Under the pieces are notes generated by a model. The model had not been told where the DNA came from, made no database searches, and was given only the letters and a program-made list of their open reading frames with translations. The translations under genes and the position numbers were made by a program. From the NCBI GenBank assembly GCA_009781675.1, contig WQVG01000002.1:1-64000 (forward strand): 64,000 bases of DNA, given 5' to 3'. Numbering within the stretch: the stretch's first letter is position 1; each line of letters begins with the position of its first letter. This stretch comes from Candidatus Bathycorpusculum acetigenes (GTDB lineage Archaea; Thermoproteota; Bathyarchaeia; Bathyarchaeales; Bathycorpusculaceae). Shown here one piece after another: positions 16,354 to 24,906 of the stretch.

Positions 16354-17835
16354 TTATGGTTGTTTAGTTTGTATACCGTTGATGCTGAGGGTTATTTTGG
16401 AGTTAGAAAGCGCTTCTTCGATGTTTTTGCCTTCGCTGACTTTTATTCCGTGCGTGTATGCGTAGCTACGCGCATTTGGTGTTAAACAGGGAATAGCAAA
16501 GAGGATAAAGTCGCAGTCTATGTCGATGGTTTTGCCAAAAATTCGTGTTAGCTCCTCAGCTTCGATGGGTTGAGTAGAAAGTAACACTTCAACTAAAGTA
16601 TTACCGGTTATGCTTTTAGTCGAAATTTTAACATCATTCTTGGGGGGTTCTGCCCAGCTGACCCTATCCAATATGAGCAGATCAAAGAGGTGTTGTATAC
16701 CGGATCTGCCGCTGATAAACGCAGGTACAACTATGGTGTAGCCCAAAGCTTTGAAAAATCGAACACATGTATCTAGGGGTTTTATGTGTTGAAATTCATG
16801 CAGAGGCATTTTCATGTTAACAGTATATTTACAGAGCAAAATTTCGGGTTCATCATCTATGTCTGCAACTGTGGTGCAGTCGTCGCATTTGACGATAAAC
16901 TTGGGCGTCTGGTTTATAGTATTACAACTCAAGCATCGGTAACTATGAGACAAAATACGATAATCTGCACCAGAATCTAGTTTAATTTTACATTTAGGGC
17001 AGACCAAATCACCGGTTGGGGTTTCAAATGTGTTTTCCTGTTCCATTGCACCACAGGAAAAATGCTCAATAAGCTCTTCTTTTTGCAACAAAAAAGAACC
17101 ACATTCAGGACATGTTTTTGCGACTCTAACGTTACCCAAGCCGCAGGTTTGGCAGACGATGACTTTGTCAACTAATTCAGCGTTTAGGTATCCTTTCCGG
17201 ACAAGTGCATCCAGTACCTGCCGGGAATGCTTAGTGTCCCAGTCTAGCTGAGGAATGCCATCGTAGAGGTAGCCCTCAGGGGTACCAGGGGCGATTTTGG
17301 GCACGATTTCACAGACCTTACCGTAGAGAAAAAGTTCCATTACACTTTGCTCATCCCGTCGCAGATTCTGATCTATAGTTTCCGCATAATTTTTTGTGAT
17401 AACAAGGTTTGCTAAATTAACTGCTTCAGCAACGGGTCCAATATTGGCTTCTTCGAAGACCAATCCGTTTTTCGGGTATCTACCAGTCCCTACATAGGTA
17501 ACGCCGAAACCTAAACCTAAACCTATTTCGCCCGCAACTATTATAACAACAGCAGCAACCATAGGCGCATTATGCTTTATAATAGACACATCCATACCCT
17601 CGAAAAGAACCGCAAAATTTTGGAACCAGTCAAAAGAATTTAGAGAAGTGTAAAAAATGCTATGGAATAAGAATATGAAAATTAAACCTGAAATACCTGT
17701 AACTATAGCAAAAACAATCAATGGAAGAGGCTTATGCCGCTTGGATCTAATTGGAACAAAATTAAAGCACACTCCAACGACTAATGCAAGGGCAAACGCA
17801 ACGATTGGAAGAAGTAACGATGATGCTACATCCAT
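16354..17835 (-). CDS. Membrane-anchored TackOD1-like zinc protein with restriction-endonuclease-like C-terminus
   Basis: A 493-residue protein. Three hydrophobic helices lie in the first 115 residues. A winged-helix-like part follows (about 150-225, ending VRKGYLNAELVDKV), then a zinc region with paired cysteines: CQTC and CPEC, then FSCG, LVCPKC, YRCLSC and VKCDDC. The SCG-x-LVCPKC-x-LDSGADY arrangement resembles the TackOD1 output domain of TACK archaea. The last 140 residues (FFKALGYTIVVPAFISGRSGIQHLFDLLIL, then ILFAIPCLTPNA and GIKVSEG) follow the Mrr/Holliday-like nuclease fold, but with Gln replacing the expected second catalytic acid region unclear. Possibly a membrane sensor acting on nucleic acid; the function is unknown. 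ATG 17835 is chosen because GGGTGG lies 6 bases upstream. Confidence 0.75.
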   Translation of the reverse strand: MDVASSLLLPIVAFALALVVGVCFNFVPIRSKRHKPLPLIVFAIVTGISGLIFIFLFHSIFYTSLNSFDWFQNFAVLFEGMDVSIIKHNAPMVAAVVIIVAGEIGLGLGFGVTYVGTGRYPKNGLVFEEANIGPVAEAVNLANLVITKNYAETIDQNLRRDEQSVMELFLYGKVCEIVPKIAPGTPEGYLYDGIPQLDWDTKHSRQVLDALVRKGYLNAELVDKVIVCQTCGLGNVRVAKTCPECGSFLLQKEELIEHFSCGAMEQENTFETPTGDLVCPKCKIKLDSGADYRILSHSYRCLSCNTINQTPKFIVKCDDCTTVADIDDEPEILLCKYTVNMKMPLHEFQHIKPLDTCVRFFKALGYTIVVPAFISGRSGIQHLFDLLILDRVSWAEPPKNDVKISTKSITGNTLVEVLLSTQPIEAEELTRIFGKTIDIDCDFILFAIPCLTPNARSYAYTHGIKVSEGKNIEEALSNSKITLSINGIQTKQP

Positions 17836-17976
17836 TATATCCACCCATTTTCTTTTAGTTTAGAGGTTTCTTTATCATGCTAACAGAGAAATAGCCAAAG
17901 CACCCCGCTATATCTCTACCAGCCATATGAGGGCTTACTTATGGGAATTAAGCATTTTGGAAAAATAGAGATATAG

Positions 17977-17988
17977 TTTTAATAAATT
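17977..17988 (+). promoter_or_regulatory. TATA box for leaderless MetE-core transcript
   Basis: TTTTAATAAATT lies about 26 bases before the ATG at 18009, which would place the transcription start at or next to the start codon. No Shine-Dalgarno sequence is present, in line with a leaderless message. Confidence 0.5.
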
Positions 17989-18008
17989 CCTATAGTGATA
18001 TACCCCTT

Positions 18009-19031
18009 ATGGATACATTAATCGATGACATAGGCAGTTTCCCTTTGCCGGAAGGAATTAAACGAGAGGAATACGCTAAAGCCTATGAGCTTGCCCGAGA
18101 AGCTATATTAGGTGGACAAAATCCATGCGATGATCTTTTTGTAGAGAAAACCTTCTGCTCAGTAGTGGTTGAGTCGTTTAGAAAAAAGTTAGCAACAGGT
18201 TTGGATGTGGCTAATTATCCACAGATCTACAGTGGCATGCGACAGATTAGCGATGCCATCCATGAAGCTATGGCAGATGGATCCTTTGTTGTTCCCAAAG
18301 AAAGAGCAATTCTGCCCGAGGTTTATGTGCTAAATCAGCATGCTAAACGTTTAAGTGAAGAAATTGGCAGAAAAATCCGGTTGCGTGTTTCGATGTTTGG
18401 TCCCATCGCACACTATCTAGCTGAAGTAGGCGCAACAGCCTATCCTGATGTGCTGGAGGGGTTTGCTCAAACTATAAATCACTTTGCTAAAAATAGCATC
18501 CTAAACAGCAAATATATCGAAACAACAGTTATCTCCATCGATGAACCCAGCCTTGGGCATTCGCCCTTTACTGGTTCAGCGGAGTTGGTCAGGGAAACTT
18601 TGGAGAAAGCCTATGATTTCTCGGGGCCGACAAAGCAGATTCATCTGCACTTTGCCTCAAGCATTCATAATCTCCTAGCTGTAAAGGGACTTGATGTTTT
18701 ATCCTTTGAATATGGCGGTTCTCCACACAACATTAACGAGGTTCCAAAAAACATATTGGATCAGGCAGATAAACAGATCCGTGTGGGCATCACTCGAACA
18801 GACATCGACACTATTTGGGCAGAACTCTATGAAAAAGGAATAACTCAGCCAACAGCTGAACAACTAGTGGAATCCATTGAAACCATCCAGAAACGGTATA
18901 GGTTTGCTAAAGCAAAATACGGAGAACATATGACCTTTACAGGTCCAGATTGTGGTATGGGAAGCTGGCCCAGTCAAGATGCAGCCGAGTTGTTACTTAG
19001 ACGTACAGTTGAAGCAGTAAAAACTGCCTAA
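18009..19031 (+). CDS. MetE-core cobalamin-independent methionine synthase-like methyltransferase
   Basis: A 340-residue protein matching the C-terminal catalytic half of MetE, the form used by archaea without the N-terminal domain. It should transfer a methyl group to homocysteine (or a related thiol), the donor in archaea often being a methyl-corrinoid protein. The zinc ligands are His212, His214, Glu234 (SFEYGG) and Cys315 (GPDCGMG). The position of His214 is normally Cys (HxC), so one ligand is changed to His, which could still bind zinc. The gene stands alone with a leaderless-type promoter. Alternative: a related methyltransferase with another acceptor. Confidence 0.8.
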   Translation: MDTLIDDIGSFPLPEGIKREEYAKAYELAREAILGGQNPCDDLFVEKTFCSVVVESFRKKLATGLDVANYPQIYSGMRQISDAIHEAMADGSFVVPKERAILPEVYVLNQHAKRLSEEIGRKIRLRVSMFGPIAHYLAEVGATAYPDVLEGFAQTINHFAKNSILNSKYIETTVISIDEPSLGHSPFTGSAELVRETLEKAYDFSGPTKQIHLHFASSIHNLLAVKGLDVLSFEYGGSPHNINEVPKNILDQADKQIRVGITRTDIDTIWAELYEKGITQPTAEQLVESIETIQKRYRFAKAKYGEHMTFTGPDCGMGSWPSQDAAELLLRRTVEAVKTA

Positions 19032-19294
19032 TCATTTATAGTAAAAATTGGGTACTGCCCAGCATCTTCACCAGCCAAATCCATCCAATAGATTTGAGTC
19101 TAGACTTTTAAGAAAAGAGAAAAGGGTAAAGCAATGCAGATATTGCTTTTAGTTCCAGCGTTCGTCTATAAATAAACGACGCGATGGATCAGTATGTGAT
19201 GCCGTGCTGAATTGCGGCGAAATAGAAGGCCGTTTGCGCAGGGGTGGGGAAGGAAACGGAGAGGGGGGTTCAAGTTCTATTGGCAGTTTCTCTA

Positions 19295-20227
19295 TCAATA
19301 TTGTTCGTCTCTATGTGTCGTGGGAATTAGAGTTGTTTCGAGTAGCGCTTCTCTGCGAATTATAATGGCCTTTGTTTCTTTGCCTATTACGTCTTCTGTG
19401 AGCAATCGTGGAAGATCATAGAAATCGGTAACGGGTTTGCCGTTGAATTTGATAAGAACATCACCCATGGCTAAACCTGCTTGGCGGGCGGGGGAACCGG
19501 CTTCAACACTAAATATCATAACGCCTGTGTCTTGTTCAAGACCGACTTGTTCGGTGATATCTTTGGGAAGGGTAACGGTGTTAGCGATGATTCCTATATA
19601 ACCGCGTTGTGCAGTTTTGCCGGTCATGAGACGATCGGTGATGGTTTTAACCTTGTTTACGGGAATGGCAATGCCTCTTTGCCAGACGTACGCGGTGTTT
19701 ATGCCGATGAGTTTACCTTCGGCGTCTACAAGGGGTCCACCGCTAAAGCCAGGGTTGAGCTGTGCATCGGTTGCGATGACGTTCTCCATTGCTGTCATAC
19801 CGCGCCAGCCGCGGATGGTACTGTTTACACTGGTTACCATGCCTGAGGTTGCAGTGGGCTGATTTCTGTTGAACGGATTAGCCAATGCCAAAACATATTG
19901 GCCTACGTTTAGTTTTTCGCTGTCCCCTATGGTTATGGGAATATATTCCCCGGGTTCTGCTTTGAGCAAGGCTATGTCGTTGTATGAGTCGGTACCCACA
20001 ATTTTTGCATTAACGGTTTTTTCACCCAAACCGATTTTAACGGTGCTACATCCTTGGAGGACATGGTTACAGGTGACTATATAACCATCTTGGGTGATGA
20101 TGACACCTGTACCCCTAGACATCTGTGCTTTAACGGCAACGACTGATTCGGAGGTTTTTTTGATGAGCGTACTGGTTGCGTCTGAAACGGATTTAAGGAC
20201 TTCAAGCGGATTAACTATTTGTGTCAT
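19295..20227 (-). CDS. HtrA/DegP-family serine protease with PDZ domain
   Basis: A 310-residue trypsin-like protease of the S1C family. The catalytic triad is His55 (CNHVLQG), Asp84 (NDIALL) and Ser162 (NPGFSGGPL). A single PDZ domain covers about 205-300 (GVMIFSVEAGSPARQAGL, GDVLIKFNG). No signal peptide or membrane helix is visible with the start at 20227, so it probably acts in the cytoplasm in protein quality control. That ATG is chosen because GTGA precedes it by 9 bases; extending to 20311 adds 28 unconserved residues. It is monocistronic. Confidence 0.9.
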   Translation of the reverse strand: MTQIVNPLEVLKSVSDATSTLIKKTSESVVAVKAQMSRGTGVIITQDGYIVTCNHVLQGCSTVKIGLGEKTVNAKIVGTDSYNDIALLKAEPGEYIPITIGDSEKLNVGQYVLALANPFNRNQPTATSGMVTSVNSTIRGWRGMTAMENVIATDAQLNPGFSGGPLVDAEGKLIGINTAYVWQRGIAIPVNKVKTITDRLMTGKTAQRGYIGIIANTVTLPKDITEQVGLEQDTGVMIFSVEAGSPARQAGLAMGDVLIKFNGKPVTDFYDLPRLLTEDVIGKETKAIIIRREALLETTLIPTTHRDEQY

Positions 20228-20350
20228 TTTATTTTTCACTAAAGATGAATGGACAAGAGAGTATTTGTTGACTAAGGAACACGCAAACCTAGTCACACCT
20301 GAGAAAATCAAGGTTAACTAAAACGCACAACGTCATAGATGTCTGATGTC

Positions 20351-20980
20351 TTAGGCCGATGTGTAGAATCGAAAATAACCTGCTGTTTGAGCTGTGACTT
20401 GATTTGTTGAACGGGAGCTTGTGGCAAATTTGCCGATAAGTGACATTAACTGGTAGGAAGCTTTGAGGGCCAAGTCAAGGTTGCTACTGGTTAGGAACTT
20501 GGCCTCAATATTGAGAGCGGTACCTTCTATGTTTGCGGCGATTTGGATCGCGCCGTCCTCTGTTATCCACTTTAAAGTTATACCCTGATGAGTTTCAGAT
20601 ATGCCTAGCCAACGAAGCATGCCAAACCATTTGCCCCTGAGCTGGAGGATGAGGTGATGAGTCATAAGATCTGAGGGCAAAAAAGTCTGTATAAGCGGAG
20701 TCGTTGGTGTTTTGGTGTGTGACTGAGTGAGTTTGAGCTCGGTAATTTTGGGAGTTACGCGGTAGCCATCATGTTCTTTTTTGATGATACCTTCTGCTTC
20801 GAGCCGTCCTAGTATACGTGAGAGAGTTTCTGAATGCAGACCTGTTCTGCGTTTAAGCCCATCAAACGTGAAGGTGATTAAGTCTTCGGTTTCAATCAAC
20901 GAAAGTACGTCTACGTCACGATCAGTTGGGGAGTAATCTGCAGGCGAGCTTTGCCAATTAGGGGTTAAAACAGGCACCAT
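20351..20980 (-). CDS. Winged-helix transcriptional regulator
   Basis: A 209-residue protein. Residues 20-80 make a winged helix (VDVLSLIETEDLITFTFDGLKRRTGLHSETLSRILGRLEAEGIIKKEHDGYRVTP). The rest (100-209) is a soluble beta-rich domain with two aromatic stretches (WFGMLRWLG, TLKWITEDGAIQIAANIEG) of unknown ligand. The ATG overlaps the left arm of a perfect inverted repeat, TTGAAAA-N6-TTTTCAA, so autoregulation is likely. No ribosome site is visible, suggesting a leaderless or very short leader. Confidence 0.75.
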   Translation of the reverse strand: MVPVLTPNWQSSPADYSPTDRDVDVLSLIETEDLITFTFDGLKRRTGLHSETLSRILGRLEAEGIIKKEHDGYRVTPKITELKLTQSHTKTPTTPLIQTFLPSDLMTHHLILQLRGKWFGMLRWLGISETHQGITLKWITEDGAIQIAANIEGTALNIEAKFLTSSNLDLALKASYQLMSLIGKFATSSRSTNQVTAQTAGYFRFYTSA

Positions 20981-20999
20981 TGAAAATTGGAGTTTTCAA
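20980..20999. promoter_or_regulatory. Inverted repeat at start of winged-helix gene, candidate operator
   Basis: TTGAAAA-TTGGAG-TTTTCAA has perfect 7-bp arms and touches the start codon at 20980. A second TTTTGAA follows at 21008-21014. The site is placed for autorepression by the winged-helix protein it precedes. Confidence 0.5.
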
Positions 21000-21075
21000 A
21001 GGTTCTTTTGAAGGTTACTGTGTTTTTTGGCTAAATACAGGGAGAAAAACAGGTTTATGCACTATGATACCGATC

Positions 21076-21090
21076 TACCTATAAAAGGTA
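21076..21090. promoter_or_regulatory. TATA box inside a palindrome
   Basis: TACCT-ATAAA-AGGTA is a perfect palindrome of 5-bp arms holding a TATA box (CTATAAAAGG). Read on the plus strand it would start transcription near 21110, ahead of the structured element at 21187-21268; read on the minus strand it would serve the winged-helix gene at 20980. Confidence 0.4.
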
Positions 21091-21186
21091 CATAATTATT
21101 TACTGAATGGTTATTTAAGCAAGCAGAAAACGATACTACAAAAATTTGCAAGTTGTTGTTAAGCTGATTGGATAGATAAAACTGAT

Positions 21187-21296
21187 TGCACAGCGAATCG
21201 AACACCAGCTTTTAGACAGGGAACTAAACTGTGAGTGGTGTGATCGCCGAAGTTGGATCCGCTGTGCATACCGTTTCTATCGGCTTCGCATTTTTT
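21187..21296 (+). ncRNA. Candidate structured non-coding RNA
   Basis: No ORF is present, but nested perfect stems are. TGCACAGCG at 21187-21195 pairs with CGCTGTGCA at 21260-21268 (9 bp). Inside, ACACCA (21202-21207) pairs with TGGTGT (21236-21241), and TTTAG (21211-21215) pairs with CTAAA (21224-21228) around an ACAGGGAA loop. A short CCG/CGG hairpin (21271-21283) and a run of six T (21291-21296) follow, like a terminator. I do not recognise the RNA; it lacks tRNA arms, and no clear H/ACA or C/D boxes were found. The strand is favoured as plus because of the T run. Confidence 0.4.
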
Positions 21297-21338
21297 GGTC
21301 AAGCTATAGAGGGCTATTATTGCTCTTAAGAGTTGCAC

Positions 21339-21370
21339 AAATAGTCTATATATAAAAAAATAAACTATTT
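21339..21370. promoter_or_regulatory. Inverted repeat flanking a strong TATA sequence
   Basis: AAATAGT (21339-21345) and ACTATTT (21364-21370) are perfect 7-bp arms around CTATATATAAAAAAATAA. A TATA box enclosed by an operator-like palindrome is seen, but no protein gene starts within 1 kb on the plus strand; on the minus strand the next gene start is 20980. Confidence 0.4.
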
Positions 21371-21405
21371 ATTATCCAGATTTTGCTGAGCATTTTTTTG
21401 GGCAT

Positions 21406-21447
21406 ATCCGGCACTAAATTGAGCAAAGCATAGAAAAATAGCCGGAT
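21406..21447. terminator. Hairpin after the winged-helix/orc1 operon
   Basis: ATCCGGC (21406-21412) pairs with GCCGGAT (21441-21447), 7 bp with a 28-base loop. It lies 15 bases after the stop of the minus-strand winged-helix gene. The minus-strand loop contains CTATTTTTCTATG, giving a T-rich stretch near the stem, so it may end the orc1-HTH transcript. Confidence 0.4.
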
Positions 21448-21461
21448 TTTGGGAGGTTGAA

Positions 21462-21728
21462 TTATTGCGACTGGTTTTCCCAAGCCTCGATCAAACCTGC
21501 AACTGCTTGGGCTTTTTTGGAGCCGCTAAATCGGTACATACGTACGCGCCCATAAGTACGGAGTTCCAATATACCTTCGGACTCCAAAATTTTGATATGC
21601 CCCGTGGTGGAGGTATAATTTATGTTAATTCTTCGCCCTATATCAGAAACGTTTAGTTGTCCTAGGGTGTAGATGAGTTTTAGGATTTTAAGACGGGGTT
21701 TAGAGGAGAAAACTTGTTCGATTTCCAT
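21462..21728 (-). CDS. ArsR-like winged-helix protein coupled to orc1/cdc6
   Basis: An 88-residue winged-helix protein (KPRLKILKLIYTLGQLNVSDIGRRININYTSTTGHIKILESEGILELRTYGRVRMYRF). It starts immediately after the orc1/cdc6 stop with no gap, and AAGGGTGA inside the end of orc1 is its ribosome site, so the two are translated together. The partner suggests a role in replication-gene control or origin binding, which is inference. No cysteines are present for metal sensing. Confidence 0.8.
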   Translation of the reverse strand: MEIEQVFSSKPRLKILKLIYTLGQLNVSDIGRRININYTSTTGHIKILESEGILELRTYGRVRMYRFSGSKKAQAVAGLIEAWENQSQ

Positions 21729-22922
21729 TTAGAGTTCACCCTTCGCCTCTTGAAGACTGATTTGCATTGTCTGCTCGAGCTCAACTGCGGGAATTGATGG
21801 GAGAGAAATTCGGTTTGCTCTACCACGCGTTTCAGTACTAACAACCTCTGCTTTTAAGGCACCTATTTTTGAGAGGTATTGCACATAAAGCCAAACTTGT
21901 GTGTGGCTCTTGGGCAATTCAGCGTATTCTTCGCAGACGATCCCGTAGGCTTTTTCGGCTTCACTTATTGGGACGTATGCTTCTTCTTTGTTTTCTTTAA
22001 AGTAACGGGCAATTGCTAGCAGGAATAGTTTTTCATGAAATCCTAAGGAGACAAGTTCGCTTCTGCGCAAGGTGGGAAGGACAGCAGAGATTGCATTTCG
22101 GATACATTCAGCACGAACATGGCTTAACTCGGAGGCATCAGCGTATTTTCCTGCTCGCCACAGAAGCTCAATACCGAAGCGTGCGTTACCGGTCTCTGAA
22201 TGTGCCAGTTCTGCAACTAAATCCACCACATCTTCCGCCACAGCGCCTATTGTAAAAGCCAAATTGATACGATCATTTAAGATATCGATAAGCTGAGATT
22301 TACCGTAACGGTCTAGACGGATTATGTTTCGCTGAAGTGTACTCTTTGCACTGTCGTCGAGTTGTTCGATAGCTTTTAGGTCCCGCATAATAAAGATAAA
22401 GGAGAGGCGTTGGGGTTTGCCTTGTCGGGTTTCATGTATGCGGGTGAGTTTGTAGACGGCATCTGAGCCTTCTTTTTCAATAAGGCTATCAAATTCATCT
22501 AGGGTTATTATCAGGGTGGTTTCTTCTTCATCGAGCACCTGCAGTAATGTGGAGAGAATTTCGTCAGCGGCATACCCTCGGGCGGGATAGTTGGCGCGAA
22601 ATGCGGTAACGGTTTGATGGAGAATCGGTTGTAGACTGCCTCGGAATTCGCGACAGTTGATATGAATATAGCGGAATTTGAGGGTTTTCCTTTTGGTTTG
22701 ATTTGCGAGTTCTGTGCCAAAGGTCTGGGCAAGCGCGGTCTTACCGGTACCTACATCACCGGTTAGGATGACACGCTGGGACATCCGTCCAGGATACTGC
22801 AAAAGGAAGCTGAAGAATTCAGCTAATAGACGTTGCTCTCTTTCGCGGTGTGGCAGCTTCGCTGGAATATAGTTTATATCCAGTTTGGATTCGTCTCTAA
22901 ATACGCTATGTGATGAGGTCAT
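21729..22922 (-). CDS. cdc6: Orc1/Cdc6-family replication initiator ATPase
   Basis: A 397-residue AAA+ ATPase. Walker A GDVGTGKT at 55-62, Walker [10 protein letters not shown] near 138-146, the sensor region with FIMRD, and an arginine in the sensor 2 segment ([17 protein letters not shown]) are seen. A winged helix fills about 305-385 ([15 protein letters not shown] ... [17 protein letters not shown]). In archaea these proteins bind origin recognition boxes, often beside their own gene, and load the MCM helicase. It is divergent from the arginine decarboxylase gene and co-translated with an 88-residue winged-helix protein. Confidence 0.9.
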   Translation of the reverse strand: MTSSHSVFRDESKLDINYIPAKLPHREREQRLLAEFFSFLLQYPGRMSQRVILTGDVGTGKTALAQTFGTELANQTKRKTLKFRYIHINCREFRGSLQPILHQTVTAFRANYPARGYAADEILSTLLQVLDEEETTLIITLDEFDSLIEKEGSDAVYKLTRIHETRQGKPQRLSFIFIMRDLKAIEQLDDSAKSTLQRNIIRLDRYGKSQLIDILNDRINLAFTIGAVAEDVVDLVAELAHSETGNARFGIELLWRAGKYADASELSHVRAECIRNAISAVLPTLRRSELVSLGFHEKLFLLAIARYFKENKEEAYVPISEAEKAYGIVCEEYAELPKSHTQVWLYVQYLSKIGALKAEVVSTETRGRANRISLPSIPAVELEQTMQISLQEAKGEL

Positions 22923-23017
22923 CTGTTGCCCAGTGTATGTTCTTTTGGGGTAGTATTAATTCTTTAAACAAAAGCCTAATAAATGCATTCTGCAATCCAT
23001 ATTTTCCGATACATAAG

Positions 23018-23578
23018 ATGATACCAAAATATTTCTTTTTTACAAAGGGAGTCGGCAAACACAAAGAGCAACTTCAGTCGTTTGAATTAGCGCTCCGAGA
23101 CGCAGGTATACAAATGTGTAACCTAGTTAGCGTATCCAGTATCGTTCCACCTGGATGTGAACTGATTACACGTGAAAAAGGCCTCAAAATGATTCATCCC
23201 GGAGAGATCACCTTTGTCGTCATCGCCCGCAATGCAACCAATGAACCACACCGGCTTGTCGCCTCATCAGTAGGCGTTGCCATTCCTTCAGGAAAAAACC
23301 AATACGGCTACCTATCTGAACACCACAGCTTTGGTCAGACCGATGAAACAGCAGGCGACTACGCTGAAGACCTCGCAGCCACCATGCTCGCAACCACCAT
23401 GGGCATCCAGTTTGACCCTGAAACTGCATGGGATGAACGTAAGCAACTCTTCAAAACCACCGGCTTAATCATAAAAACAGCCAACACCACCCAATCAGCA
23501 GCAGGCGACAAAAACGGCTTATGGACCACAACCGTTGCAGCGGCAGTTTTAGTTCCGGCAGAAAACAAGAAAGAATAA
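23018..23578 (+). CDS. pdaD: Pyruvoyl-dependent arginine decarboxylase
   Basis: A 186-residue proenzyme that cuts itself between Ser40 and Ser41 (VSVSSIVPP) to make the pyruvoyl group, then decarboxylates arginine to agmatine for polyamine and agmatidine synthesis. Family blocks seen are the SSI-x-PP cleavage site, [16 protein letters not shown] and the glycine-serine strand [10 protein letters not shown]. The C-terminal [12 protein letters not shown] matches the alpha-subunit core. The ATG at 23018 is used because the protein then begins [11 protein letters not shown] as in relatives; an upstream extension to 22910 would run into orc1. No ribosome site is visible, so it may be leaderless. 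Confidence 0.92.
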   Translation: MIPKYFFFTKGVGKHKEQLQSFELALRDAGIQMCNLVSVSSIVPPGCELITREKGLKMIHPGEITFVVIARNATNEPHRLVASSVGVAIPSGKNQYGYLSEHHSFGQTDETAGDYAEDLAATMLATTMGIQFDPETAWDERKQLFKTTGLIIKTANTTQSAAGDKNGLWTTTVAAAVLVPAENKKE

Positions 23579-23683
23579 ACACTATAGGATAACTAGGAAT
23601 TATCCGATTTTTTCATTTTCATCATGCATAGGTTTACTTAGGCAAGAGTTCTAATCAACACCTATCCCTCAAAACCAGTCGTT

Positions 23684-24160
23684 CTATCTACACTTTGGTA
23701 ACGGCAACATTAGGGAGCTAAGCTTAGTTTTTTTATGCACTATCTCGTCAAAGCGTTGGCCTAGTTGTTCCCAGTCAGCTTCTGAAAAATAATCCAGTCC
23801 AAAGGGTGTTAAATTTTCTTCTTCTTTGAGCCAATGAGTGTGCATGATATCGTATATGGGTATAAGTTTGTATTTCCAAATTTCTGTATCGGCGCGTTCT
23901 GTTTTTAGGGTTTCAAAGAGCCGTTTCATGTCAACATGTTCCACTTCAAGTTCAAACGCCAGTCCCCGCAACTCAGTTATCTGCATCATCTTGGGGAAAA
24001 TCGTCAGCTCCTCTGCCTCATGATGTGCATAGATGTTTTGCATAACCTCTTTGAGAGCCTCTTCTCGCATCAGTCCATCATTTAGGGTCGTTTTTGAGAT
24101 CTTAGCAAAAAATCGTCGGTACACATCATGATCACGTTTGATAGATTCACTAATACCCAA
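23684..24160 (-). CDS. Hemerythrin-like (HHE) domain protein
   Basis: A 158-residue four-helix bundle. The di-iron ligands follow the HHE pattern: His11 in KRDHDVY, His46-His47-Glu48 in YAHHEAEE, His75 in VEHVDMKR, and a late His with Glu in HTHWLKEEENL. Such proteins bind O2 or NO, or store iron in the cytoplasm. The start is TTG at 24160 with AAGGTGA seven bases upstream. It is monocistronic, and its neighbours do not indicate a partner. Confidence 0.85.
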   Translation of the reverse strand: MGISESIKRDHDVYRRFFAKISKTTLNDGLMREEALKEVMQNIYAHHEAEELTIFPKMMQITELRGLAFELEVEHVDMKRLFETLKTERADTEIWKYKLIPIYDIMHTHWLKEEENLTPFGLDYFSEADWEQLGQRFDEIVHKKTKLSSLMLPLPKCR

Positions 24161-24227
24161 AACAAGTCACCTTCAAAAACAAGTACACTAAAAGAAGAAA
24201 CTTGGGGGTATTTATACGTAAGCAAAA

Positions 24228-24533
24228 TCAGGGAATAGGCGACTCGGGTTCAGCTTTGCGCTTTCTAAACAGGATAAACACATGGCCTCTAACTTCGACC
24301 AAAGCAGCCTCAGTTTCTTTTGCGGCTTTATTGGCAATTTCTTCAGCAGTAGTCAATTCTTTGAGCGCCGCCGGCAAAATCCGCACCTTAACCATCTTGT
24401 TTCTCTGCAGTTGCTTCTCAATTTCGCTTATCGACTGCGCCGATAAACCGTCCTTACCCACCCATATGGTGGGATTCTCATCTTTTAGAACGTGTCTAAC
24501 ATGGCGCTTCATCTTTGTCGTTATCTTACTCAA
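24228..24533 (-). CDS. CRS1-YhbY-domain RNA-binding protein
   Basis: A 101-residue protein with the CRS1-YhbY (CRM) fold: RHVLKDENPTIWVGKDGLS, the helix AQSISEIEKQLQRNKMVKVRI, and an incomplete GxxG-type loop before the last strand (VFILFRKRK). In bacteria YhbY binds pre-50S particles; archaeal versions are presumed to help ribosome assembly or RNA processing. The TTG start lies inside the end of the RNase P protein gene (8-base overlap), so the two are co-translated and probably work in RNA metabolism. Confidence 0.9.
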   Translation of the reverse strand: MSKITTKMKRHVRHVLKDENPTIWVGKDGLSAQSISEIEKQLQRNKMVKVRILPAALKELTTAEEIANKAAKETEAALVEVRGHVFILFRKRKAEPESPIP

Positions 24534-24855
24534 TTACATTGCGCACCTTTTTTCTTAACATATAACGTGTGTGATTCTCGCAGTTTAAACATGTTACTAC
24601 CACGTGAGGCTCCCTTTTTTGTTTTATCCTAACTCTACAATTAACTCCATGTATAAACAAGACGTTGCACTCTTTGCAGGTTTCACGCCGAAACTCTATC
24701 GGCAAACGGATTCGGGCAGCCATCGCAATCCGCCGTGCAGACTCAACATACACAGTAGCTAACTTGGGATTTGAGTGAGCAAAAATTTTAGCCTGCCAAA
24801 ACAGTATTTCAATACGTTGCCTTGCGATCTGCTTGATGCTTGATTGTTTCATCAT
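24526..24855 (-). CDS. rnp4: Ribonuclease P protein component 4 (Rpp21/Rpr2)
   Basis: A 109-residue subunit of archaeal RNase P, which trims tRNA 5' leaders. N-terminal helices (IKQIARQRIEILFWQAKIF) bind Rpp29, and the zinc ribbon is formed by CKEC near residue 61 and CLNC near residue 94 with the basic strand KQKREPHVVVTC between. Length and spacing match the family. It overlaps the YhbY-like gene by 8 bases. Confidence 0.94.
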   Translation of the reverse strand: MMKQSSIKQIARQRIEILFWQAKIFAHSNPKLATVYVESARRIAMAARIRLPIEFRRETCKECNVLFIHGVNCRVRIKQKREPHVVVTCLNCENHTRYMLRKKVRNVIE

Positions 24856-24906
24856 TCTAACATGGAAAAGCGCAGTTTACTACATAACAGTTACGCTACC
24901 TAAAAA

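Noticed and set aside
19115-19294. Possible short minus-strand coding remnants downstream of the HtrA gene
   Set aside because: Three frames give short fragments of 24 to 38 codons, none with a ribosome site or shared family pattern.
21187-21268. Degenerate tRNA on the minus strand
   Set aside because: A GTTCGATT-like T-loop appears, but T-stem and acceptor stem would need the same bases and the T-stem has several wobble pairs.
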